From: JAGMXM01 sp964458325
GTDB taxonomy: Bacteria; Verrucomicrobiota; Verrucomicrobiia; Limisphaerales; UBA1319
Length of the DNA: 59,755 nt
Direction of reading: 5' to 3'
Assembly (NCBI GenBank): GCA_964458325.1
Contig: CAYWIM010000014.1
Location: 1 to 59,755, forward strand
Each line of letters opens with the position of its first letter. Position 1 is the stretch's first letter. The position numbers and the translations under genes are program-made. The notes under the pieces were generated by a model. The model saw only the letters and a program-made list of their open reading frames with translations. It searched no databases and was not told where the DNA came from. Below, one piece after another: positions 43,148 through 50,874 of the stretch.

Positions 43148-44965
43148 ATGCGCGTCAATCCGATTCTCCCCGCCCGCATAGCGGTCTGCGCAGCCGGAGT
43201 GATCCTTGCGATCAGCCTGGCTTCCTGCAGCCCTCCGGGCGCGCGTGCCTTGCTTCAAGGCGAACAGCTCATCCAGCAGGGCCAATACCCAGCCGCTATC
43301 GCGCGCCTCCAAACCGCCACCGAACTGCTCCCCGACAGCGCCCGGGCCTGGAACTTCCTCGGCCTCGCCTACCACGGCGCCCAGCAGCCCGCCGCCGCTA
43401 TCGAAGCCTACCAGCGCGCCCTGACCCTGGATCGCAATCTGACCGCCGCTCGCTTCAATCTCGGCTGCCTCTTTCTCGAACAGAACAATCCCGCCGCCGC
43501 CGCCGCCGAGCTTTCCGCGTTCACGATGCTCGAACACGAGTCCGCCGAGGGCTGGACCAAGCTCGGCGATGCCCAGCTCCACCTGCTGCAGCTCACCGAG
43601 GCCGACGCGAGCTTCCAACGCGCCGTCAAGCTCCAACCCGCCAATCCCGAAGCCTGGAACGGCATGGGCATGGCCCGCGCTCAGCGCAGCCGGTTTCCCG
43701 AAGCCGTCACCTGCTTCACCACGGCCCTCGAACACCGCGCCAATTACGCACCCGCCCTCCGCAACCTCGCGATTCTCTACCACCAGCACTACCGCAATTA
43801 TCCCCTCGCCTTGCGCAAGTATCAGGAATACGCCGCCCTCCAGCCGCCCCCGTCGGACGTCGGCTCTGTCCTGGTCTTGATCCGCGAGCTCGAGAACCTG
43901 CTCAATCCAACCGCACCTGCCACAAACACCGCCACAGCGGTGGCCGTCACCCAAACCTCTGATCCGATCAGCACGACCGGACTCGTGCGCATCGCCGCCC
44001 CTCAAGTCCCACCGGCCACCCCTCCAGCCCCCGACACCAATCGCACCTCGATCACCGTCGCCACCCGCACCACTCCACCGCCGCCTTCCCAACCGGCCAC
44101 GCTCCGCACTCCCGAACCCCCGCTCGCTCCTCCACGCGCCAGGCAGGACGATGTAACACCTGAACCCACACCACCCCCGTCCACACCACCCCCGTCCACA
44201 CCACCCCCGTCCACACCACCCCCGTCCATAGAGTCCACTCCTCCAGTTGCAGTCCAGTCCGACACCAACCGACCGGGATTCTGGGAGCGAGTCAACCCTG
44301 GCAACTGGCGGCGCCTCCGATCGAAACCCCCGGTTGCAGTGACCCCCCTGTCGGCGAATCCGGTCCGGCCGCTGCCGGAGATGACCGCCGCTCCAGCCGC
44401 GGCCTTGGACACCCGCGGGCCCACGATCAGCCCGTTGCCCACGCCGCAAGTCATCCAGCGTTATGCCTACCGAAATCCGCCAGCGCCCGCTGAGGGAAAT
44501 CGCGCCGAAGCCGAGCGCCACATGGCTCGGGGCATTGCCGCTCAAACAGAAAACGGCTGGCAGGAAGCCATGGATGCCTACCGGCAAGCCGTCGAGGCTG
44601 ATCCGGCCTATTTCGATGCCAGCTACAACCTGGCCGTCGGCTACCACGCCGGCGGGGACCTCAACCGCGCGCTTCCAGCCTATGAACATGCGCTGTCGAT
44701 TCGCCCGCGATCGTTCAATGCCCGCTACAATTTCGCCCTGGCCCTGGCCGAGGCCCGGCATCCTTTCGAGGCCGCCGACGAATCCGCGCGCGCCATCGAC
44801 CTGGCATCCTCCGACCCGCGTCCGCACCTGTTGCTGGCCAACCTCTGCGCGCGCGAGCTGCTCGACCATGCGCGAGCCCGAACCCATTATCGGACGGTGC
44901 TCGAACTGGAGCCCGATCACGAGCAGGCCCCCTCGATCCGCGCCTGGCTCGCTGCCCATCCGTAA
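43148..44965 (+). CDS. TPR-repeat lipoprotein with proline-rich hinge
   Basis: A 605-residue protein with lipobox LAISLASC (Cys25). Two blocks of tetratricopeptide repeats (about 40-235 and 450-600; for example EAWNGMGMARAQRSRFPEAV, AWNFLGLAYHGAQQPAAAIE) are separated by a disordered Pro/Thr/Ser region with four exact copies of a 15-bp unit encoding TPPPS. TPR proteins scaffold protein complexes; this one would be anchored to an envelope membrane. It is followed by dnaG with 42 bases between. Confidence 0.85.
   Translation: MRVNPILPARIAVCAAGVILAISLASCSPPGARALLQGEQLIQQGQYPAAIARLQTATELLPDSARAWNFLGLAYHGAQQPAAAIEAYQRALTLDRNLTAARFNLGCLFLEQNNPAAAAAELSAFTMLEHESAEGWTKLGDAQLHLLQLTEADASFQRAVKLQPANPEAWNGMGMARAQRSRFPEAVTCFTTALEHRANYAPALRNLAILYHQHYRNYPLALRKYQEYAALQPPPSDVGSVLVLIRELENLLNPTAPATNTATAVAVTQTSDPISTTGLVRIAAPQVPPATPPAPDTNRTSITVATRTTPPPPSQPATLRTPEPPLAPPRARQDDVTPEPTPPPSTPPPSTPPPSTPPPSIESTPPVAVQSDTNRPGFWERVNPGNWRRLRSKPPVAVTPLSANPVRPLPEMTAAPAAALDTRGPTISPLPTPQVIQRYAYRNPPAPAEGNRAEAERHMARGIAAQTENGWQEAMDAYRQAVEADPAYFDASYNLAVGYHAGGDLNRALPAYEHALSIRPRSFNARYNFALALAEARHPFEAADESARAIDLASSDPRPHLLLANLCARELLDHARARTHYRTVLELEPDHEQAPSIRAWLAAHP
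44168..44227 (+). repeat. 15-bp minisatellite, four copies, inside the TPR gene
   Basis: Four exact copies of ACACCACCCCCGTCC encode a repeated TPPPS pentapeptide. Being a multiple of three it can change length without a frameshift. Confidence 0.95.
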
Positions 44966-45007
44966 CCCGAATCCCAACGCCTAATCGCCGCGCGCGCCTC
45001 GATCCCC

Positions 45008-46819
45008 ATGGCCGGACGCATCCCCTCCCACTTGATCGAGCAGATCCGCAACGCCAGCGATATCGTCGAGGTCATTGGCGCCGCGATCCCCCTCAAACGC
45101 GCCGGCGCCAATTGGATCGCCCTCTGCCCTTTTCACCGCGAAAAAACGCCCAGCTTCAACGTCAATCCCCAACGCCAGATCTTCCATTGCTTCGGCTGCC
45201 ACAAAGGCGGCGATGTCTTCGCGTTCCTCCAGGAGTATGAAAGCATCGATTTCCTGGACGCAGTCCGGCGGCTCGCCGATCGCGCCGGCATTTCGTTGCA
45301 GCAGTATGAAAGCGACGGCCCCGCCGGCGGCCGCGAGATCAAGGAAACGCTGCGGCAAATCCACGAGGCCATCGCCCAGCGATGGCACCTCACCCTCACC
45401 CGCGACCCCGGCGCCGCCCCCGCCCGGGAATACCTCGCCCGTCGCAAGGTTGCCGACGAAGCCGTCCGCGACTTCCGGCTGGGCTTTGCGCCTGACCGCT
45501 GGGACGACACGGTCCAGTGGGCTCGCGCCCAAGGCCATGACCTGGCGATCGTCCAGCAGGCTGGCCTCATCCTCCGGCGCGATGATGAATCAGGATTCTA
45601 TGACCGCTTCCGCGGCCGCCTCATCTTCCCCATCTGCGACGAACAAGGCCGCGTGATCGCCTTCAGCGGACGCCTCCTCGATCCCGACGCCAAAGCCGCC
45701 AAATACGTCAATTCGCCCGAAAGCCCCATCTTCCTCAAACGCAAGGTTTTCTTCGGGCTCGACAAGTCCAGGCGCGCCATTCTCGATGCCCAATTCGCCA
45801 TCGTCTGCGAAGGCCAGCTCGATCTCATCGCCATCCACATGGCCGGCATCCGCAACGTCGTCGCCCCCCAGGGCACGGCGTTCACCGCCGATCACGCCCT
45901 CCTCCTCAAACGCTACGCCAGCGAGGTCGTCCTCTGCTTCGATTCCGACACCGCCGGCCAGAGCGCCGCCGTGCGCGCCCTCGACGATCTCCTCGCGTCC
46001 GGCTTGGCCATCCGCGTAGCCACACTCCCCGCACCCCACGACCCGGACAGCTACATCCGCGAGTTCGGCGCCCCGGCCTTCCGCCAGCGCATCGAGCAGG
46101 CGGCCGGCTTTTTCGATTTCTACCTCGATCACCTCAGCCATATCCACGATCCTGCCTCCGACCGCGGCCGGCTCGCCATCCTCCGGGCCATGGGTGAAGC
46201 CGCCCGCAAAAGCCAGAACGCTGTCACCCTCGATCGCTGCGCCCAAACAACCGCCGTCCGCCTGGGCGTCTCCGCCTCAGCCGTCCGCTCCGAATTCCTT
46301 CGCACACCCACCGCACGCCCCCGCACGCCCGCCGCCCAGCCCAGCCCCGCCCCCGAAACAGACCGCCCATCGCCCACCGAGTTCTGGCTCCTCAAGCTCG
46401 CCTTCCAGCCCGAAGTGAGCCTCGCCTGGCTCATCGCCCACCTCGATCCCGCGTGGCTGCACAGCGGCACGATCCGCCTCATCCTCGATCGCTGCCGCCA
46501 GATGATCGAAGAAAACCGCTGGACCCAGCCCGCCGCCCTGCTGACCGAGCTTTCCGATCCCGCCGCCCGCCAGCTCCTGAGCGAATCCCTCGCCGATACC
46601 CGCTCCGTCCCCACCCCTGTCCAGCAAATCGAAGACGTCGTCACCCGCCTCCGCAACCAGTCCATCGACCGCCAGCTCATGCTCCTCGCCCAGCAGGTCG
46701 GCCAATCCCAACTGTCTGATTCCGACTGCGCCCGCATCCTCCAGGAACAACAGGATCTCCGCCGCCAGAAACAAGCCCCCCTCTCCCCACCCACCACCAC
46801 CGCCGCCGCCGACACATGA
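45008..46819 (+). CDS. dnaG: DNA primase
   Basis: A 603-residue DnaG primase. The N-terminal zinc ribbon has C-x2-H and C-x2-C (LCPFHREKTPSFNV and HCFGCHKGGDV), then the catalytic core (EAVRDFRLGFAPDRW, GRLIFPICDEQGRVIAFSGR) and TOPRIM (VCEGQLDLIAIHMAG with FDSDTAGQSAA). The C-terminal helicase-binding part (about 430-600) is less conserved. It makes RNA primers for replication. Its stop overlaps the ATG of the broken GGT gene (ATGA). Confidence 0.95.
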   Translation: MAGRIPSHLIEQIRNASDIVEVIGAAIPLKRAGANWIALCPFHREKTPSFNVNPQRQIFHCFGCHKGGDVFAFLQEYESIDFLDAVRRLADRAGISLQQYESDGPAGGREIKETLRQIHEAIAQRWHLTLTRDPGAAPAREYLARRKVADEAVRDFRLGFAPDRWDDTVQWARAQGHDLAIVQQAGLILRRDDESGFYDRFRGRLIFPICDEQGRVIAFSGRLLDPDAKAAKYVNSPESPIFLKRKVFFGLDKSRRAILDAQFAIVCEGQLDLIAIHMAGIRNVVAPQGTAFTADHALLLKRYASEVVLCFDSDTAGQSAAVRALDDLLASGLAIRVATLPAPHDPDSYIREFGAPAFRQRIEQAAGFFDFYLDHLSHIHDPASDRGRLAILRAMGEAARKSQNAVTLDRCAQTTAVRLGVSASAVRSEFLRTPTARPRTPAAQPSPAPETDRPSPTEFWLLKLAFQPEVSLAWLIAHLDPAWLHSGTIRLILDRCRQMIEENRWTQPAALLTELSDPAARQLLSESLADTRSVPTPVQQIEDVVTRLRNQSIDRQLMLLAQQVGQSQLSDSDCARILQEQQDLRRQKQAPLSPPTTTAAADT

Positions 46820-47913
46820 GACCAACCGCCATCTGCGCCGCATTCCTCGGATTGGGCCTTTTGCTCCCGGCCCCGTGCGCCCGATCGGATACCGACAAAC
46901 CGGTCCTCCATGGGCGCCACTGGATCGCCATCACCGGCAAACCCCTCGCAGCCACCGCCGGCGCCAAAATGTTCGATCGCGGCGGCAACGCCATCGATGC
47001 CGCGTGCGCCATGCTGGCCGTTGTCTGCACCATGTTTGACGACGTCAGCTGGGGCGGCGAAACCCAGGCCCTCATCTTCGATCCGCGCCACCAAAGGGTG
47101 GTCGGCATCAACGCCCTTGGAGTCGCGCCCTCCGGCGCCACCCCCGCCTTCTTCCGCCAGAAAGGAATGCAATATCCACCCCCTGACGGCCCCCTCGCAG
47201 CCGTCACGCCCGGCAACCCCGGCGCCAGGCAATCCTCGATGCCTGCCGCCAGTTCTATCGCCAGGATGTCGCCGCGGAATTCGTTCGCGGCACCCGCGAG
47301 CAGGGCGGACTCATCGCCCTCGACGACCTCGCCCAATGGCAGGTCAAGGTCGAAGAACCGGTCCGCACCACGTATCGCGGCCTGGAGATCTGCAAGCTCA
47401 CCTGCTGGACCCAAGGGCCCGTCTTGCTCCAGGCCCTGAACCTCCTCGAACCCCTCGACCTCCGCGCCATGGGCTACAACAGCGCCCGCTATATCCACAC
47501 CCTCTACCAGGCCATGAACCTCGCTTACGCCGATCGCGATTTCTATTACGGCGACCCTGATCTCCCCCCCGCCGAACCCGTCTCCGGCATCCTTTCCAAA
47601 CCAGAACCTCCTCCAGTTCTTCCTCAATATGGTCGAGTTCGGCTTCAACGTGCAGGAGGCGTGTGAAGCAGCCAATTTCACCAGCTATCAAATGCGCAGT
47701 TCATTTGGCCAACACCAGGTCCAACCCGGCCGTCTCACCCTCCAGGAAGCCGTCCCCTCCTGGGTCCGCCGCGACCTCGAAGCCCTCGGCTATACCCTCG
47801 ATTTCAAAAAGAAAAATTCCGGCCCCATCACCGCCGTCTATTTCGATCCTGACCATGGCACGTTCTGGGGAGGCGCAAGCGACGACGGCGAGGATTACGG
47901 CATCGCCTGGTAA
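46816..47913 (+). pseudogene. ggt: Gamma-glutamyltransferase pseudogene with two internal deletions
   Basis: Three coding segments in two reading frames. Segment 1 (46816 to about 47222): signal peptide, ITGKPLAATAGAKMFDRGGN, AVTPGNPG. Segment 2 (about 47223-47597, other frame): QAILDACRQFYRQDVAAEFV, EQGGLIALDDLAQW, TTYRGLEICKLTCWTQGPVL, YADRDFYYGDPDLPP. Segment 3 (about 47599-47913, first frame): NQNLLQFFLNMVEF, GRLTLQEAVPSWVRRDLE, HGTFWGGASDDGEDYGIAW. These follow the order of bacterial gamma-glutamyltransferases, but roughly 90-100 residues are missing at the first junction and some 200 at the second. The second gap removes the autoprocessing Thr and most of the small subunit, so no activity is possible. 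Remaining codons are little decayed, which suggests a recent loss or an assembly fault. Confidence 0.9.
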
Positions 47914-48031
47914 GGGCCAGCGCAACAATGAAGTCGGAAGCAATTTTTCCACAGACCTTAAAGTGTTCCCGCTGGCCATCCGCGACGGCCCGGAATTGAA
48001 TACACTCCCCAACTCAAAACAACCCCACACC

Positions 48032-48691
48032 ATGCGCTCCTTATCCGAGATCATCGCCCAGTTGACCCAGCCCGGCATCATCGCCGTGGTTCGCGCCCAG
48101 ACCGCCGAACAGGTCCCGCCCCTCACCGACGCCCTCCTGGCCGGGGGCGTCCTCGCCGTCGAAATCACCATGACCACACCCAATGCCATCCAGGCCATCC
48201 GCGACGCTCGAAGCCGGTTCGGCGACCGCGCCTTGCTGGGCGTGGGCACCGTCCTGGACGCCGATACCGCCCGCGCCGCCCTCGATGCCGGCGCCGAGTT
48301 CGTCGTCAGCCCCATCCTCCAGACCGACCTGGTGGCCGTGGCCCACCGGGCCGGCAAACCCGTCATGCTCGGCGCCTACACTCCCTCCGAAGCCCAGGCC
48401 GCACACCAAGCCGGCTCCGATTTCATCAAAATCTTCCCCGCCGATGGGCTCGGCCCCGGCTATATCAAGGCCATTCGCGCGCCCCTGCCCCACCTCCGCA
48501 TCGTCCCGACCGGCGGCGTCGAGTTGGCCAACGCCGCCGACTTTATCCGCGCAGGCTGCGCCGCGCTCGGCGTCGGCGGAGCTCTGGTATCTGCCCGATT
48601 GCTCCGTGATGCCCATTGGGCTGAATTGACACGGCTGGCCGCCGAGTTCGTCCAGCGCGTCGCTTCCGCCCGCCAGGCCATTAGCCAGTAG
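48032..48691 (+). CDS. eda: 2-keto-3-deoxy-6-phosphogluconate (KDPG/KHG) aldolase
   Basis: A 219-residue class I aldolase. Family motifs: IIAVVRAQTAEQV, AVEITMTTPNA (catalytic Glu), LLGVGTVLD, FVVSPILQTDLV, FIKIFPADGLGPGY (Schiff-base Lys) and RIVPTGGVEL. It cleaves KDPG to pyruvate and glyceraldehyde 3-phosphate, the last step of Entner-Doudoroff and of pectin/uronate breakdown, which fits the pectate lyase and other hydrolases in the window. The ATG at 48032 gives the usual family length; a TTGAAT / ACAACC pair upstream is a weak promoter candidate. Confidence 0.9.
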   Translation: MRSLSEIIAQLTQPGIIAVVRAQTAEQVPPLTDALLAGGVLAVEITMTTPNAIQAIRDARSRFGDRALLGVGTVLDADTARAALDAGAEFVVSPILQTDLVAVAHRAGKPVMLGAYTPSEAQAAHQAGSDFIKIFPADGLGPGYIKAIRAPLPHLRIVPTGGVELANAADFIRAGCAALGVGGALVSARLLRDAHWAELTRLAAEFVQRVASARQAISQ

Positions 48692-48825
48692 AACCGGAAA
48701 TACGCGCTCGAGCTCGGCAAGCCCTCGAGGTTCGAATCCTCATCTGCGAACCGATGAAACGTCTGCCAGCCCATACCCGGATTGGCCAGCAGCTCGTCCG
48801 TTTCCTTCGGCTCGACCCTCACCAT
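48688..48825 (-). pseudogene. Truncated N-terminal fragment of a DUF4832-type glycosidase-like gene
   Basis: Minus-strand frame VEPKETDELLANPGMGWQTF, then HRFADEDSNLEGLPSSSAYF and RFYW, the characteristic NPGMGW opening of DUF4832/DUF4874-type putative glycosidases. It breaks off at the stop codon of eda, beyond which the frame only reads the eda antisense strand. About 45 residues remain of a protein that is normally several hundred residues long. Confidence 0.7.
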
Positions 48826-49253
48826 TTTTCCGCGTCATTCCGCGTCCTTCCGCGGGCAAAATCCGCAGCTTGCAGCTGGATGCCTCTTCGTGGAAATCCC
48901 GAACTCAGGAGCGCTCCGGAATAGGTTTTCCTGATTTCCTATGTTCCAGATAAAAAATGAATTCTCCGTGATCTGTGGTGAACAAATGAGCGCAGCTTGA
49001 AACCTGCAGCTGCGGTGCCAAATCAAATTTGGCTTTTCAAGGATTCACGTCTTTGCCACAACCTTCCCATGCCACGTCCGCGAAACAGCCAATCAAGAGC
49101 CCTCGAGAAAGGCCCGAACTCAGTGTTGAGCTGCCTAAGGGTCTGTGCAAAAATGAATTCCGATTTTGCACAGACTCTAATGATCGATGATGCCGCGACT
49201 CGAGACCTGCGCGCAGGGCTCGCGTTGATTGCCCTCCCTGATCGCCGCCTCTC
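48826..49253. other. Intergenic region with repeated-word sequences and hairpin
   Basis: Contains TTCCGCGTCATTCCGCGTCC-type iterated words (48835-48860) followed by TTCCGCGGGC, a CTCCGTGATCTGTGGTG segment (48965-48982), and the exact 34-bp palindrome (49142-49175) shared with 3183-3216. No coding region is supported. It precedes the symporter gene. Confidence 0.7.
49137..49180. repeat. Palindromic intergenic element, copy 2
   Basis: Exact 34-base copy of the element at 3183-3216, here with a 12-bp stem (GTCTGTGCAAAA / TTTTGCACAGAC). Flanking bases differ from copy 1 apart from a CTAAG/CTTAG-like edge. It lies about 75 bases before the symporter ATG. Confidence 0.85.
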
Positions 49254-50786
49254 ATGAGACTCACCTGGCTCGATCTGGCCGTGATCGCCGGTTTTTACGC
49301 CGTGGTCCTCGGATTCAGCTTCTATAAGAGCCGCGGCCTCAAGGATGCCGCAGGATTCTTCCTCGGCGGCCGATCGCTCACATGGCCGCTGATCGGCATC
49401 TCGATCGTGGCGGCCAATATCTCGACCGAGCAGTTCGTCGGAATGGCCGGGCAAGGGGCGGGCAACGTGGGGCTTGCCGTCAGCGCCTGGCAGCTCAGCG
49501 GCGCCGTCGGCATCGTCGTCATCGCGTTCACTCTCCTGCCTCGTTTTCTCCGGGCCGGCATCTTCACCATGCCGGAGTATCTCGAATACCGCTACAGCCC
49601 GGCCGCCCGATCGATCATGGCCCTGCTGACCGTCATCGTGTATATGACGGTCCTGCTGACGGCAGTGCTCTACTCGGGAGGCCTGACGCTTCACGCCATC
49701 TTTGGAACGGACCTGCGCGGATCGATCTGGGTCGTCGGTCTCGTGGCGGCTGTCTATGCGACCTGGGGCGGCCTCAAGGCGGTGGCGTGGGCCGACCTGT
49801 TCCAGGGCCTCGCCCTGCTGGCAGGCGGCATCATCGTCTTCGGCCTCGGGTTGAACGCCTGTGGCGGCTGGCAGGCCTTTGCGGCCGCGAACGCCGCCAA
49901 GCTCCACATGGTCCTCCCAGCCAATCACCCCGGCCTGCCCTGGACCGGCGCCGTGTCCGGCCTCTGGATCGTCATCCTCTACTACTGCGGGCTCAACCAG
50001 TTCATCGTCCAGCGCAACCTGGCCGCCCGGACCCTCCGCGATGGCCAGCTCGGCGTGATCTTCGCCGGCGCCCTCTGGCTGATCGTCCCGTTCGCCATCG
50101 TCATGCCCGGCATCATGGCCGCCCAGCTCTACGGCAGCCAGATGTCCAAGCCCGATGAGGCGTTTCCCATCCTCATCAAAAGCCTGGTCCCTGCCGGCCT
50201 GCGCGGCTTCATGCTGGCCGCTATCGCCGGCGCCGTGATCAGCTCGTTAGGTTCGATGATGAACTCGGCCGCGACGGTGTTCACGCTCGATGTCTATAGC
50301 CGGTTGCTCGATCGCCAAGCCAGCCAACAACGTCTTGTGATCATCGGCCGGATCGTCACGGTCCTCTGCGTCCTGGTCGGCTGCTCCCTCGCACCGCACC
50401 TGGCGGATCCCAAGTTCGGCGGTGTCTTCCAGTTCATCCAGCAGTTCCAGGGTTACATCTGGCCTGGCATCGTCGCCGCTTTCATTTTCGGCATGGCGGT
50501 CCCCAAAGCCCCGCCCGCCGCAGGCGTGACTGCGCTCGTCGCCGGGCCGATCCTCTACGGGCTGTTCCAGCAGTTCGCCGGCGGCATCCATTTCCTGATC
50601 CAGGTGTTTCTGGCGTTCCTGCTCCTCCTGGCGATCATGGGGGCCATCACGGCCTGGAAACCGCTCGCACAACCCGTGACCCTGCCCGTTCGGGCAGATC
50701 TCGACACCCGATCCGATCCCGGCGTCCGCCTCGCCGGCCTGGCGGTCATCGCCGGCGTGATCCTCTTCGTCCTCTGGTTCTGGTGA
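49254..50786 (+). CDS. Sodium/solute symporter (SSS family)
   Basis: A 510-residue membrane transporter with 13-14 hydrophobic helices. Family features: LDLAVIAGFYAVVLGFSFYK, FFLGGRSLTWPLIGISIVAANISTEQFVGMAG (sodium-site helix), YLEYRYSPAAR, and a sodium-site motif GAVISSLGSMMNSAATVFTLD. It couples Na+ influx to uptake of a sugar, nucleoside or acid. The alpha-galactosidase downstream suggests a galactoside or glycan-derived sugar, a context inference. Confidence 0.9.
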   Translation: MRLTWLDLAVIAGFYAVVLGFSFYKSRGLKDAAGFFLGGRSLTWPLIGISIVAANISTEQFVGMAGQGAGNVGLAVSAWQLSGAVGIVVIAFTLLPRFLRAGIFTMPEYLEYRYSPAARSIMALLTVIVYMTVLLTAVLYSGGLTLHAIFGTDLRGSIWVVGLVAAVYATWGGLKAVAWADLFQGLALLAGGIIVFGLGLNACGGWQAFAAANAAKLHMVLPANHPGLPWTGAVSGLWIVILYYCGLNQFIVQRNLAARTLRDGQLGVIFAGALWLIVPFAIVMPGIMAAQLYGSQMSKPDEAFPILIKSLVPAGLRGFMLAAIAGAVISSLGSMMNSAATVFTLDVYSRLLDRQASQQRLVIIGRIVTVLCVLVGCSLAPHLADPKFGGVFQFIQQFQGYIWPGIVAAFIFGMAVPKAPPAAGVTALVAGPILYGLFQQFAGGIHFLIQVFLAFLLLLAIMGAITAWKPLAQPVTLPVRADLDTRSDPGVRLAGLAVIAGVILFVLWFW

Positions 50787-50840
50787 CCGCCTTCCATGCC
50801 ATGCTTTATCGATTGCCTATGGCCCCGATTCGTTGAATCC

Positions 50841-50869
50841 TTCTTGTGTCGTTCCTGCTGCCCTATCAT
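50841..50869 (+). promoter_or_regulatory. Candidate promoter of the GH27 gene, leaderless geometry
   Basis: TTCTTG, 17 bp, TATCAT, then five bases to ATG 50875. The -10 box is good. Confidence 0.5.
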
Positions 50870-50874
50870 CCATC

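Noticed and set aside
48720..48745. T-arm-like GGTTCGAATCC sequence suggesting a tRNA
   Set aside because: No acceptor stem, D-arm or anticodon arm can be formed around it; the bases are better explained as the coding strand of the truncated DUF4832-type fragment (EDSNLEG).
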